This document shows, piece by piece, positions 46,192 through 54,851 of a stretch of DNA of 64,000 nt. How positions within the stretch are numbered: the stretch's first letter is position 1; the number at the start of each line of letters is the position of its first letter. The notes under the pieces were generated by a model, which was not told the origin of the DNA, did no database searches, and worked only from the letters and a program-made list of their open reading frames with translations. The DNA is from an uncultured Alphaproteobacteria bacterium (GTDB taxonomy: Bacteria; Pseudomonadota; Alphaproteobacteria; CAAHEQ01; UBA3637), in the NCBI GenBank assembly GCA_949292205.1, contig CASEYR010000003.1, forward strand, positions 47,003 through 111,002, read 5' to 3'. A program made the translations under genes and the position numbers.

Positions 46192-47421
46192 ATGCCCAAT
46201 ATAGAAAAATTAAAACAAGCATTAACAGAATACACCGGAGATATAGATTCACTCAATCATTTCACAGAAACCGCTACCGCAGAACTGGGTAGTGATTGGG
46301 CTCAACACATTTATGAAACTTTAGACGGTTTATCAGCCGATGATAAAAATAAACTAGATCATGCATTTCAGTATTATGCAGCACTAACAGCATGGGAAGA
46401 GCTTCAAAGCTATCTTACTCAAACAACACCATTAAATCCGGAGTTAATACAAGAGCGTATCCCTGTATTATCTCATTGGCTTGCTTTTTTCGGTGACCCG
46501 GGAGAAGATGCCGTCAATCAGTTAAGAGAAAAAATCCATACCCAATCCAATGAATCCACACCCCAATTGATGATGAAAGAAACGGATGAAGCTATCTCTG
46601 ATTCAGAATCGCAACTGTCGCAAGAAACATCATCAGAGTCAGATCGGATTGAAATAAAAGAGGAATTTTTACAACAATCAGATGAAATCCCTATTACGGA
46701 AGTCGTACAATCGACTGATTTATCTTCTTTTAATGAGCCTCAACAATTAGATAATCATCCAATAGTTGAACAACAAAAAGCAGAACCGATTTGGGCAGTT
46801 GAAAAAGTCTTCAAGCAAATAGCAATGACACAATCTGTTCAGGCTTGGATTGCTGCACGATGTATAGACCTTGGCAACATTGAGGTGTTTGCATATCCTC
46901 ACTATGGATTTTTGGTGGATCTGATGCAACAAACATTAAAGGAAATTAAAGAATTATTAGCCTCTCAGGAATTACTCGCTTCTATAGATGAGGCCTACTC
47001 TAATGGAATAAGACAATTACAAAATATGCAACTATCTTTGGAAAAAGATCTTCAAATTGCCTACCAAAATACAAATTCAGAGGAAACACCTCTGACAAAA
47101 GAATCGCTTAGTGGGGCTGATGTTAAACGATTATTGGGTCGCCTAGATACATCTAATCAAGCAGAGTATTTAGGCCCTGCTCCAGATGGCTTTGAAACAA
47201 TTATAGATCCTTACGAGGATTTAAACGAAAACTCTATCAAAGAAGAATATCGTCAAATTGAAAATGTTGTTTTATTAGCAGATGGAAAATCTCAAATGAC
47301 AAATATTGTCAAAAATAACACCGAAAAGGAAAAAAGCTCTTCACAAACGCTTCAAAATGGTGTAAAAGGGAAATTATCATTCTCTTTGGGAAATAAACCA
47401 CACAGACCATCCGAAAATTAA
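46192..47421 (+). CDS. Uncharacterised acidic protein
   Basis: A 409-residue protein, acidic and Ser/Glu/Gln-rich, with no signal or membrane segment. Residues 130-200 are low-complexity and probably disordered. The region around 205-270 is more folded (WAVEKVFKQIAMTQSVQAWI). No family recognised. It lies 24 bp after the coiled-coil gene and 16 bp before the secretin-like gene, all in one direction. Confidence 0.5.
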   Translation: MPNIEKLKQALTEYTGDIDSLNHFTETATAELGSDWAQHIYETLDGLSADDKNKLDHAFQYYAALTAWEELQSYLTQTTPLNPELIQERIPVLSHWLAFFGDPGEDAVNQLREKIHTQSNESTPQLMMKETDEAISDSESQLSQETSSESDRIEIKEEFLQQSDEIPITEVVQSTDLSSFNEPQQLDNHPIVEQQKAEPIWAVEKVFKQIAMTQSVQAWIAARCIDLGNIEVFAYPHYGFLVDLMQQTLKEIKELLASQELLASIDEAYSNGIRQLQNMQLSLEKDLQIAYQNTNSEETPLTKESLSGADVKRLLGRLDTSNQAEYLGPAPDGFETIIDPYEDLNENSIKEEYRQIENVVLLADGKSQMTNIVKNNTEKEKSSSQTLQNGVKGKLSFSLGNKPHRPSEN

Positions 47422-47437
47422 AGGGAGGAGGAATATT

Positions 47438-48622
47438 ATGAATCGCATATTGTTTTCTGGTATTGTTGCCGTTGTTTTGATGATACAGACTTCAGCATCT
47501 GCAATACCTCCTGTTGTTGATTTTCAAAATAAAACTCAATTAAGCACAACACCTTCCGCAAAATTACTCAATATTGAGGCCCCATTCAGATGTTCTGTCA
47601 AAATGTGGGGGGATCAGGAAATTTCCACAACAATTGCATTAAAAGATAATGATTTTAAAATGACATTTTTTGACGCAATGGATTCTTTGCCCAGATACGA
47701 AGTTAATGGTTTTTCCTTTGATAAAAAACCCGTTGATGAAGCATTGCAAGATCTTGTTGAGGAAGCGGATATTACCGTTTATACAGAGGATGGTGTTTAC
47801 CCGGATCTAAATGCTGACGGTGTTTATGGTGAATTATCAGATGTCGTTGCAGAACTATCGCGGGCCGGTGGTGTCTTTTATAGGTATGACGCTGATCGCA
47901 AAGAACTATATTTATCTCGCAAAGGACGTTTTGAACTACACCTGCCAGATAATCGCATGGTTATGTTGGCTGTATTGGATGCTTTGCGAGGTGCGGGTAT
48001 TGATAATGTAACACCCGATTGGAAAAATAATACCTTGATGATGACGATCACGCAAGATGAAAAAGAAACCATTCAATCACTGATTGATTATATCATTCAG
48101 GATACATATTTATTGTTGGCGGACACACAAGTATTTCATTTAATTCCCAAAACAAATGATTTTAATTGGCAAAAAACCGTTGAATCTTTTGGAAAAGGAA
48201 AAGTTTATACCGCAAGCAGCGGTCTTATGGGAAAAATACTGACCATGGGACATCAGCAAAAATCAGAGACATTTTTATCTGAATTGAATAAAGACTTTAA
48301 AATTTCTCCAATCAGTCAAGGGGTTGCGATTGTCCCTAACGGCTGGAAAATGCGCTTTGATGTCGGACAGTGCGCCTCTTTACATAATATCAGCTCGCTA
48401 TCCGTATTATTAAGTACGCGCATTAAATCCCCGGACCAAGTAGAAACAAATGTGACATTAGATACAAAAACAGGAGAAATATCCACATTTGAAACTGTCA
48501 GTGCGATTGATAATGAATTGGTTATTCTGGGTATTCCAACATTGAATCAGTCAGATGCTCCTAATAATGAACTTTTAGTTACATTAAAATTAAGACTCAT
48601 CAGATTATTAAAGGAAAAATAA
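47438..48622 (+). CDS. Secretin-like periplasmic protein
   Basis: A 394-residue exported protein. The signal peptide ends near SASA (about 22). The region around residues 80-165 (FDKKPVDEALQDLVEEADIT...) resembles the secretin/TonB N-terminal (STN) short domain. A second alpha/beta domain follows, and then a beta-rich end (GVAIVPNGWKMRFDVG, SLSVLLSTRI) like the secretin core. It is shorter than ordinary secretins and may lack the full barrel. It suggests an outer-membrane ring for the local system; DotH-like or type IVb pilus secretins are alternatives. AGGAGG ribosome site. Confidence 0.6.
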   Translation: MNRILFSGIVAVVLMIQTSASAIPPVVDFQNKTQLSTTPSAKLLNIEAPFRCSVKMWGDQEISTTIALKDNDFKMTFFDAMDSLPRYEVNGFSFDKKPVDEALQDLVEEADITVYTEDGVYPDLNADGVYGELSDVVAELSRAGGVFYRYDADRKELYLSRKGRFELHLPDNRMVMLAVLDALRGAGIDNVTPDWKNNTLMMTITQDEKETIQSLIDYIIQDTYLLLADTQVFHLIPKTNDFNWQKTVESFGKGKVYTASSGLMGKILTMGHQQKSETFLSELNKDFKISPISQGVAIVPNGWKMRFDVGQCASLHNISSLSVLLSTRIKSPDQVETNVTLDTKTGEISTFETVSAIDNELVILGIPTLNQSDAPNNELLVTLKLRLIRLLKEK

Positions 48623-48627
48623 ACAAA

Positions 48628-49176
48628 ATGACGGAACAAAAATTTCAAACACCTCCACTTCCTCCTCATGCTCCCAATATACCTCCTGTCCGAGCAACGG
48701 CAGAACCAAGACCAAAACAGACAACCGATACCCTATCATCGGATTCGACAAAGCTTTCTGTCACAAATAAGGAATCTAATTTTGCAACGGACTTGGGTTT
48801 ACCCACCAGCATACTACAAACAAAAGTTATGTCTGGTATTTTCTGTGGTATTTTAATATTGGGAATGATTTTAGGAAGTATTTTCTTTGGCGGTTCATCA
48901 TCTCCGGTACAAAACAGCGGACTACAAGGAGTCATTAAGAATCCTGATATTACGACAAAAATGAGACGTTGTGGTATGACGGACAATACATCTGCATGTA
49001 TTTTATATATTGTCAATCATACACGCTATGATCGTTTGGCCGAAAGCTTTTTTGATGAGGCTGTTAAATTAACCGGACGTCAGAAATATTTGGTTTCCAT
49101 TGAAAATCCACAATATGCAAAAACAAAAATCCCTCCGGGATATTTTGTCGAAATAAAAATTCCTGCTCTAAAATAA
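48628..49176 (+). CDS. Uncharacterised bitopic protein (periplasmic C-terminus)
   Basis: A 182-residue protein. It has a Pro/Thr-rich cytoplasmic N-terminus, one membrane helix at about 68-88 (VMSGIFCGILILGMILGSIF), and a small C-terminal domain with two cysteines (RRCG...SACILYIV). It begins five bases after the secretin-like gene and ends the cluster. The topology resembles VirB8/VirB10-like anchors, but sequence support is insufficient. Confidence 0.55.
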   Translation: MTEQKFQTPPLPPHAPNIPPVRATAEPRPKQTTDTLSSDSTKLSVTNKESNFATDLGLPTSILQTKVMSGIFCGILILGMILGSIFFGGSSSPVQNSGLQGVIKNPDITTKMRRCGMTDNTSACILYIVNHTRYDRLAESFFDEAVKLTGRQKYLVSIENPQYAKTKIPPGYFVEIKIPALK

Positions 49177-49180
49177 ACTT

Positions 49181-49336
49181 CCACTCGCTAACGCAAGTGG
49201 TGTTATCTGTTCCGAACGACGTTCGCCCAGCCCAAAAGCTTCGCAAGCCTAACGGCTGGGCTGGTATGTTACCTGCTTACGCAGGTAGTGTTACGTTCGA
49301 ATCATAAATAACATGCCCCAAAATATGGGGCATGTT
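49181..49336. repeat. Cluster of five hairpins between convergent genes
   Basis: Consecutive inverted repeats are CCACT/AGTGG (49181-49200), CGAAC/GTTCG (49213-49225), GCCCAGCC/GGCTGGGC (49225-49261) with an inner GCTT/AAGC, ACCTGC/GCAGGT (49271-49286), and AACATGCCCC/GGGGCATGTT (49310-49336). Several are followed by TGTTA. The last resembles a terminator and may serve both convergent genes. The arrangement suggests a REP-type element. Confidence 0.6.
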
Positions 49337-49355
49337 ACGTTATAAAACAAAAAAA

Positions 49356-49799
49356 CTACTCAACAGATAATAGATCTTTTGTTAAACATAGCGCATCTAT
49401 CAATTCATTTTTTTCTTGATAGTATCCGTGACGATATCCCGTCTGTTTAAAGCCATTCTTTTGGTATAAAGACCGTGCAGGCTCATTATTAACGGCAACT
49501 TCTAAAAAAATATACCGAACTTTTTGAGCGGTTGCATAATTAAATAGTGTAAGCAGTAAATCTGAAGCCTCACCACACTGGCGAGCAAAGGGTAAAACAC
49601 CAATTGTTAAAATCTCCATTTCATCTAATATACGAGAGCACAATAAAAATGACGTATCCGTAATCCATCCGACTGTTGTTGGTAGCTTCAGCAAAGATCT
49701 AAAATCATCCACTGACCATGGTTTATCAAAACAAGCCGCATGCATAACCGCTAAAGGTTCAGAATAACCAATCATCCCACTAGACAGTAACATCGGCAT
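49356..49799 (-). CDS. rimI: Ribosomal protein S18 alanine N-acetyltransferase-like GNAT
   Basis: A 147-residue GNAT enzyme. The acetyl-CoA loop is RQCGEA (R/Q-x-x-G-x-A) and the C-terminal strand-helix NNEPARSLYQKNGFKQTG is typical. RimI N-acetylates ribosomal protein S18. It overlaps the end of tsaB, the standard pairing. The start is uncertain: ATG at 49799 is used, but ATGs at 49793 and 49775 and a TTG at 49820 are possible. Confidence 0.8.
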   Translation of the reverse strand: MPMLLSSGMIGYSEPLAVMHAACFDKPWSVDDFRSLLKLPTTVGWITDTSFLLCSRILDEMEILTIGVLPFARQCGEASDLLLTLFNYATAQKVRYIFLEVAVNNEPARSLYQKNGFKQTGYRHGYYQEKNELIDALCLTKDLLSVE

Positions 49800-50379
49800 C
49801 TCGCAAGTATATTGGTTCAACTGGTAAAGGTCTGCTTAAACGAGAACACGCTATTAATCCGACAGCCTCGGCCGGAATAATTGTATTAGGAACAAATCCA
49901 GATGTCTTCCCTAAGACCAAAACACCATCACCCGTCCAATGACCAGCCCATAATAAAACAGATTCTGCTGTTTGAATACAAGGAGATTCTGGTTGATTTT
50001 TCTCTTGTGAAAAAATCTGCGTATAAAAATCGCCCCTTTTAGTATCTAAAACAACCATTACAGGTCTCTGTAGCCCATAGGCAGCCATTTCAAAAGTTGT
50101 CACGCCATGCATTGAAATACCCAAAGCCAACCCAATTCCCCGTGCTGTTGCCAATCCAACACGCACACCGGTAAATGAACCAGGACCAACCGAAACAGCC
50201 ACATCAGTCAATTCATTCATCTGGTGACCACTTTCTGTCATGATATCAGATATCATCGGGATTAAAGCCTCCCCCTGCCCCCGAACCATCTCTAAACAAC
50301 GAGACGCAATAACCCCAGACTCATTCAATAGAGCAACCGAAACACTATTTGCCGTTGTGTCAAAAGCCAATAATAACAT
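49780..50379 (-). CDS. tsaB: tRNA threonylcarbamoyladenosine biosynthesis protein TsaB
   Basis: A 199-residue ASKHA-fold partner of TsaD in t6A formation on tRNAs reading ANN codons. Motifs are LLAFDTTANSVSVALL at the N-terminus and VSVGPGSFTGVRVGLATARG. It is catalytically inactive itself and scaffolds TsaD-TsaE. Its 3' end overlaps rimI. Confidence 0.93.
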   Translation of the reverse strand: MLLLAFDTTANSVSVALLNESGVIASRCLEMVRGQGEALIPMISDIMTESGHQMNELTDVAVSVGPGSFTGVRVGLATARGIGLALGISMHGVTTFEMAAYGLQRPVMVVLDTKRGDFYTQIFSQEKNQPESPCIQTAESVLLWAGHWTGDGVLVLGKTSGFVPNTIIPAEAVGLIACSRLSRPLPVEPIYLRDADVTV

Positions 50380-50436
50380 TTTTTTATCCTTTCTTATTTT
50401 ATATGTTAGTTTTTTTTTATCTAAAAATCAAGAAAA

Positions 50437-50465
50437 TTGACGTATGCCTCAAGATATGCTATACT
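50437..50465 (+). promoter_or_regulatory. Promoter for the gene at 50495
   Basis: TTGACG at 50437-50442 and TATACT at 50460-50465, spacer 17 bp. Confidence 0.6.
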
Positions 50466-50494
50466 ACTGTTCAGAAACCATGAAAGGATTTTGT

Positions 50495-51157
50495 ATGACT
50501 TTAAAACAAGAGTATTTAGAGGGACTAACTTCAACAGAACAAGAAAAACTAAAAAAGTATATTAGTATCTTGCATCGTGTGGCTATGATTGATGATCCTG
50601 CAACTTGTATCCAGACTCCGGTTGTTACAAAATATAACCTAAACCGAGTTCGCCATAATGACCCGACTATGACGTCTTTTTATGTCAACATGATGAATGA
50701 AGATCCAGGATTATCCGGAAATGAATTGGCGAAAGAGTTACTATCCGCCCTGAAGAATAATACTCACCTAAAAAAAATCGGAATTACATACACACCCTTG
50801 AAGGACGAATTTTTTGAGCCTCTGTTTAATTTATTAAAAGACCGTTCAATGGATTTTGTGGATTTCAGTGGAACAGATCTGACAGATAAAACAATAGCTC
50901 CCTTAATTTATCGTTTTGTGGATAAAAATCAACCACGTTGGAATCAATTATTTCTAAAAAATATAATTGCCGGTTATAAAGGAATCGAGCTTGCCGATAT
51001 TGCTGATATAGCAATTTTAGAGAATAAAACCAATCAACTATTCGTTTTTGAACCTGAAACACCGGATGAGCGTAATAAAAGACTTGTTCGCTTTATTAAA
51101 GCTCGAAAAAAGCTTTATATACAGACATATAAACAGATCAAGATACGTGAACGATAA
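50495..51157 (+). CDS. Uncharacterised protein with possible leucine-rich (RI-type) repeats
   Basis: A 220-residue cytoplasmic protein. Residues 85-155 have the periodicity of ribonuclease-inhibitor-like LRRs: LLSALKNNTHLKKIGITY, then LFNLLKDRSMDFVDFSGTDL, then QLFLKN. Flanks are helical and basic. No catalytic motif. Start at 50495 is fixed by the promoter and an AAAGGA site; upstream ATGs fall in the promoter. It may mediate protein contacts. Confidence 0.55.
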   Translation: MTLKQEYLEGLTSTEQEKLKKYISILHRVAMIDDPATCIQTPVVTKYNLNRVRHNDPTMTSFYVNMMNEDPGLSGNELAKELLSALKNNTHLKKIGITYTPLKDEFFEPLFNLLKDRSMDFVDFSGTDLTDKTIAPLIYRFVDKNQPRWNQLFLKNIIAGYKGIELADIADIAILENKTNQLFVFEPETPDERNKRLVRFIKARKKLYIQTYKQIKIRER

Positions 51158-51184
51158 AAAAAACATTATTTAGCAAAAAAAGAC

Positions 51185-51213
51185 TTGATTTTTATTTAAA
51201 ACTCTTGTATAAG
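51185..51213 (+). promoter_or_regulatory. Promoter for tRNA-Thr
   Basis: TTGATT at 51185-51190 and TATAAG at 51208-51213, spacer 17 bp, 11 bp before the tRNA. Confidence 0.65.
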
Positions 51214-51224
51214 GAAGTCATTCG

Positions 51225-51300
<76 letters not shown>

Positions 51301-51301
51301 T

Positions 51302-51332
51302 AAAAAAACACCCTGTTTCTGGGGTGTTTTTT
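51302..51332. terminator. Intrinsic terminator between tRNA-Thr and the convergent gene
   Basis: AAAACACCC/GGGTGTTTT stem with A- and T-runs on both sides, so it can act in both directions. Confidence 0.85.
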
Positions 51333-51355
51333 AGTTTTTGAATTATAGCAAAGAT

Positions 51356-51823
51356 CTATCTTCCTTCATTAACCTTTGCCAAAAGCAGAATATTTTGATA
51401 GGCACTTTGGCAATCATTACAGGTAATTGTAACGCCCTGCTCTTTGGGAATCACTACGACCTTTGAACAATCCGGACACATTAAAATATCCTGTTCTTGA
51501 ATAGAAGATGGATAATTAGAGGAAGAATAAATTGCCTGTAAAATTTGTAAAAAACTCAATATATTTTTATTAGGTTTATTTACTTGCTCATGACGAACTG
51601 GTGCCGAGCTAGATTTGAAATGAGCCGAAAAGATACTAGCACTTTTTGTCGCTAAAATTGTGGCAATAGCCGTAATAAAAGCAATACCAAATTTTGTTTT
51701 GGGATTCATAATATGAAGCATATGCCTTTTTAAGGCATTTTTCATTTTGGTTATCCCCGATGTTCGACTTACTGTCCGACGTTTGGATGAAGTCTTTTCT
51801 TTTCGCTTATTTTCCTGTTCCAT
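51356..51823 (-). CDS. Bitopic zinc-ribbon protein 1
   Basis: A 155-residue protein. It has a Lys/Arg-rich N-terminus, one membrane helix at about 45-62 (FGIAFITAIATILATKSAS), a Ser/Asn-rich linker, and a C-terminal ribbon with CPDC and CNDC pairs. Family unknown. Its neighbour at 51917 has the same plan. The start is uncertain: an ATG at 51832 is too close to the AAAGGA, and 51823 is somewhat far from it. Confidence 0.55.
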   Translation of the reverse strand: MEQENKRKEKTSSKRRTVSRTSGITKMKNALKRHMLHIMNPKTKFGIAFITAIATILATKSASIFSAHFKSSSAPVRHEQVNKPNKNILSFLQILQAIYSSSNYPSSIQEQDILMCPDCSKVVVIPKEQGVTITCNDCQSAYQNILLLAKVNEGR

Positions 51824-51916
51824 AGTCAACATTTCCTTTTATTAACATCTAAACATGATTGTAATCATAGCATACACCAAACAATTTGTCAACTTTTATT
51901 TTAATGTATCTTTTTT

Positions 51917-52300
51917 TTATTTTTCTCTTTTATTTCTTTCACTTAACAAACTTAACATCATAATTTTATTACATTTGGAACAACTAATGGAAAAAGGCAT
52001 TTTTTTAGACTTAAACGATACCGTTACTGTATTGTCACATTTAGGACACTCCAATGTATATGTATAATCAATTCCCGTTTCTGAAGGCATCACACATTGC
52101 GGAATTTGATCAGATTGCACCTCCTTTTTTCCATCAAAAATCCGATTCATACTACGATCAATCGTATATGTCACCAATGCTGTTAAAGCTGTTGCCCCTA
52201 AAAACAACCTTAATTTTTTATATTTCCAAAGAAGTGTCATATAAAATATCGTCTTCTTTTTTTGTCTTTTTTCAAAAATAGAAACAGTATTTTCTTGCAT
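51917..52300 (-). CDS. Bitopic zinc-ribbon protein 2 (paralogue)
   Basis: A 127-residue protein with a basic N-terminus, one helix at about 31-47 (LRLFLGATALTALVTYTI), and a C-terminal ribbon CPKC...CSKC followed by a hydrophobic strand, as in the gene at 51356. The two are consecutive on one strand, so they look like an old duplication. AGGAGG site. Function unknown; they may bind zinc. Confidence 0.6.
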   Translation of the reverse strand: MQENTVSIFEKRQKKKTIFYMTLLWKYKKLRLFLGATALTALVTYTIDRSMNRIFDGKKEVQSDQIPQCVMPSETGIDYTYTLECPKCDNTVTVSFKSKKMPFSISCSKCNKIMMLSLLSERNKREK

Positions 52301-52425
52301 AAATGCCCTCCTCTATTATTGTTAAATAGGTATTTTTTTTCATTTGTCAAGTTTTTTGATGTGTTTTATTTCCAGAAATACTTATGCTTATTCTAAAAAT
52401 TTTTTATCCTGATGCAAAAAAGTGC

Positions 52426-52454
52426 TTGACAGTTACTTTATATATACGTATTAT
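52426..52454 (+). promoter_or_regulatory. Promoter of the Fur-rubrerythrin operon
   Basis: TTGACA at 52426-52431 and TATTAT at 52449-52454, spacer 17 bp. Confidence 0.7.
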
Positions 52455-52458
52455 TCTT

Positions 52459-52481
52459 ATTGATAATAATTACTGATAAGG
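52459..52481 (+). promoter_or_regulatory. Candidate Fur/PerR box
   Basis: An AT-rich imperfect palindrome (TTATTGATAATAATT, then ACTGATAA) lies just downstream of the -10 and upstream of the regulator's start. Fur-family regulators bind such sites and often repress their own genes. Confidence 0.5.
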
Positions 52482-52488
52482 AAAAGAC

Positions 52489-52878
52489 ATGCAACGCAAC
52501 ACACACCAAAGACAAGTTGTTTTATCTGCCGTTCAGAGACTATGCCATGCAACAGCTGATGAAATCTACCATCATGTGATTCTGTCGCATCCGAATATCA
52601 GTAAAGCAACCGTATATCGAAATTTAAGTCTTTTATCCGAAAATGGTCAAATTGCACATATTGATTCTACTTCTGGGGCAGATTATTTCGATTGTACGAC
52701 ATCCCCGCACTATCACCTGCAATGTACTGAATGCGGAAAAATCTTTGATGTCCCCTTTTTATATCTGGGCGAGTTAAATCATATTCCCGTTGATCCGGGA
52801 TTTACAATTACCGGACATACAGTTATATTTAAAGGTGTTTGTGCTCTCTGCAATCAAAAGAAAGGAAAAGAAAAATGA
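52489..52878 (+). CDS. Fur-family regulator, PerR-like
   Basis: A 129-residue Fur-family repressor. It has a winged-helix N-terminus ([21 protein letters not shown]), the metal-site region [10 protein letters not shown], and a second CALC pair, giving a structural Zn(Cys)4 site. The length, Zn pairs and coupled rubrerythrin gene favour a PerR-type peroxide sensor over an iron regulator. Its stop overlaps the rubrerythrin ATG (ATGA). Confidence 0.85.
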   Translation: MQRNTHQRQVVLSAVQRLCHATADEIYHHVILSHPNISKATVYRNLSLLSENGQIAHIDSTSGADYFDCTTSPHYHLQCTECGKIFDVPFLYLGELNHIPVDPGFTITGHTVIFKGVCALCNQKKGKEK

Positions 52879-53417
52879 AAGAATTAAAAGGATCAAAAAC
52901 AGAACAAAACTTAATGGCTGCTTTTGCCGGTGAATCTCAAGCCAGAAACAAATATACCTACTATGCCTCAAAAGCAAAAAAAGACGGGTATGTTCAAATT
53001 GCCAAGATTTTTGAAGAAACGGCCGCCAACGAAAAAGAACATGCCGAAATCTGGTTTAAATTATTGCACGGAGATAAAATCCCCGATACAATGACAAATT
53101 TGGAAGATGCCGCTAATGGCGAAAATTATGAATGGACAGACATGTATGCTGGCTTTGCTCAAACAGCTCGTGAAGAAGGCTTTGATAAAATCGCCACATT
53201 ATTTGAATTGGTTGCAAAAATTGAAAAAGAACATGAAGAACGTTATCGCAAGTTGTTAAACAATATTAAGGAAGGTATTGTCTTTTCACGTGATGGCGAT
53301 ACGATTTGGCAATGTTCTAACTGTGGCCATATTGTTATCGGTAAAAAAGCTCCGGAAATTTGTCCGGTTTGCTCACACGCAAAAGCTTATTTCCAAATTA
53401 AGCCGGAAAATTATTAA
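52875..53417 (+). CDS. rbr: Rubrerythrin
   Basis: A 180-residue peroxide-reducing protein. The ferritin-like diiron domain has [16 protein letters not shown], and EKEHEERY ligand motifs. The C-terminal rubredoxin-like domain has CSNC and CPVC. It overlaps the upstream regulator by four bases, so peroxide stress probably induces both. Common in anaerobes and microaerophiles, which hints at the organism's lifestyle. Ends in a terminator. Confidence 0.95.
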   Translation: MKELKGSKTEQNLMAAFAGESQARNKYTYYASKAKKDGYVQIAKIFEETAANEKEHAEIWFKLLHGDKIPDTMTNLEDAANGENYEWTDMYAGFAQTAREEGFDKIATLFELVAKIEKEHEERYRKLLNNIKEGIVFSRDGDTIWQCSNCGHIVIGKKAPEICPVCSHAKAYFQIKPENY

Positions 53418-53434
53418 GCTAAAGCTATTTAATA

Positions 53435-53465
53435 AAAAATCCCTCTGTCTTAGGGGGATTTTTTT
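53435..53465 (+). terminator. Intrinsic terminator after rubrerythrin
   Basis: AAAAATCCCTC/GGGGGATTTTT stem (one G-U) with a 7-nt loop and T-run. Confidence 0.85.
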
Positions 53466-53473
53466 ATTTCCTC

Positions 53474-53502
53474 TTGACTGGTAAAAAAGAACAGCCCATA
53501 TT
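53474..53502 (+). promoter_or_regulatory. Candidate promoter for the HdeD-like gene
   Basis: TTGACT at 53474-53479 and CATATT at 53497-53502, spacer 17 bp, directly after the preceding terminator. Confidence 0.5.
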
Positions 53503-53525
53503 TTTCAATGCAAAAGGAGGATAAA

Positions 53526-54038
53526 ATGGCAAAGTTGATTTCAAATTCAAAAAGTATTTGGTTATTAATCGTCAGTCTGCTTCTTATCGGAAGTGGAATC
53601 TATGTTCTTTTTAATCCCATGACAGCTCTGGTCGCATCCGCTTTAGTTGCTGGTGCCATTTTTATTCTAATGGGATTTGGATACCTGTTTGATTTCCGTC
53701 AATGCCGGTCATATATGTGCTTGGCCATCGGCATTTTAGATGTTATCGTCGGGATTATTCTATTGTCTAATCTGGGCATTACCGCCATCAGCATACCCAT
53801 GATTTTTGGACTATGGTGCTTGTTCATAGGAATTACACAGTTTGTCGCTGCTTTAGAATTGAAAGAGGAAGAAATTCCTTTTGGAAACTGGCTTTTAGCC
53901 GCTGGACTAATCGGAATTATTTTTGGCTTATTAATATTTTTCTATCCCAGTTTTGGAGCTTTGACCATTACATTTCTAATGGGAGCATATCTGATTCTCT
54001 ATGGTGTATTTGAATTAAATCGCTATATTAAAAATTAA
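53526..54038 (+). CDS. HdeD family (DUF308) membrane protein
   Basis: A 170-residue integral membrane protein with six helices in three pairs and the repeated small-residue pattern (VLFNPMTALVASALVAGAIF; FFYPSFGALTITFLMGAYLI). HdeD-like proteins are linked to acid resistance in E. coli; the biochemical role is unknown. The AGGAGG site selects ATG 53526 over an upstream codon. It is monocistronic, between two terminators. Confidence 0.85.
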   Translation: MAKLISNSKSIWLLIVSLLLIGSGIYVLFNPMTALVASALVAGAIFILMGFGYLFDFRQCRSYMCLAIGILDVIVGIILLSNLGITAISIPMIFGLWCLFIGITQFVAALELKEEEIPFGNWLLAAGLIGIIFGLLIFFYPSFGALTITFLMGAYLILYGVFELNRYIKN

Positions 54039-54052
54039 ACATCAGGAGCAAA

Positions 54053-54080
54053 AAAAAGCCGGAAATATTTCCGGCTTTTT
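54053..54080 (+). terminator. Intrinsic terminator, perfect palindrome
   Basis: AAAAAGCCGGAAAT and its exact complement are directly adjacent, with a T-run. It can work on both strands. Confidence 0.85.
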
Positions 54081-54207
54081 AATTATATCAAATTCATCTG
54101 ACATAAAATCCTCCCCAGAGAGCCTATAGCAACCACTTAACAACATCTTGAACTCTTATCAATTATATAATATACTTTCTATTATTTTCGGATTGAAAGG
54201 AGTTTTC

Positions 54208-54789
54208 ATGCAACCTCAGGAAGCTTTAGGATATAATCGTCATGGATTAAGATGTATCTCTCAAGAGGAAACAGAGGCATTGAGACGATTGATATTATCA
54301 CATACTTTTGGAAAAACGGATACTAAAGACAAATCTTTAAAAAATCACCAAGAGATTGCAAAAGAAATTGAACAATTAGATAAGACCTATCAAGATTTCT
54401 TTCAATTTCCAGACTCTGATACCTTTTTGAACTATCAAAAACAAAGAAAGGAATTGATAAAGGAGTATCATGAAAAAAAATATCAAGCCGACATCAAAAT
54501 CCTTTATCGTGATTTATTGCTATCTATAACAGGAACATATATCCTGTTAATGCCGACTTTGTCGTTTTCTAAAATGCCAGTCATTGCTTCTCTTTGTTGT
54601 GTGGCGGCAACTCTTTATTTTTATAGAACGACTCGCCGTATCAGAAAACTTTTTCAACCCGTAGCAATCTCATCACGGAATAAATATAAATTAACAGATC
54701 CAGATCTCCGTGAACCGATTCGGGAAGGTTCTTATAAAAAAACGATATCTTACCCTCATTTTTTTTCTCATGAGAATGAAAAATCATAA
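54208..54789 (+). CDS. Uncharacterised membrane protein
   Basis: A 193-residue protein. A charged coiled-coil N-terminal half precedes two close membrane helices at about 109-145 (LLSITGTYILLMPTL; VIASLCCVAATLYF) and a basic C-terminal tail. No family recognised. Start at 54208 has AAAGGAG; an upstream in-frame codon at 54148 lacks one. Confidence 0.55.
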   Translation: MQPQEALGYNRHGLRCISQEETEALRRLILSHTFGKTDTKDKSLKNHQEIAKEIEQLDKTYQDFFQFPDSDTFLNYQKQRKELIKEYHEKKYQADIKILYRDLLLSITGTYILLMPTLSFSKMPVIASLCCVAATLYFYRTTRRIRKLFQPVAISSRNKYKLTDPDLREPIREGSYKKTISYPHFFSHENEKS

Positions 54790-54851
54790 CATTTAGGCGT
54801 TATATTTTTTCTCAGCCCTAGACAGGCCTTTTATCAATCTGTTTTTATAAC

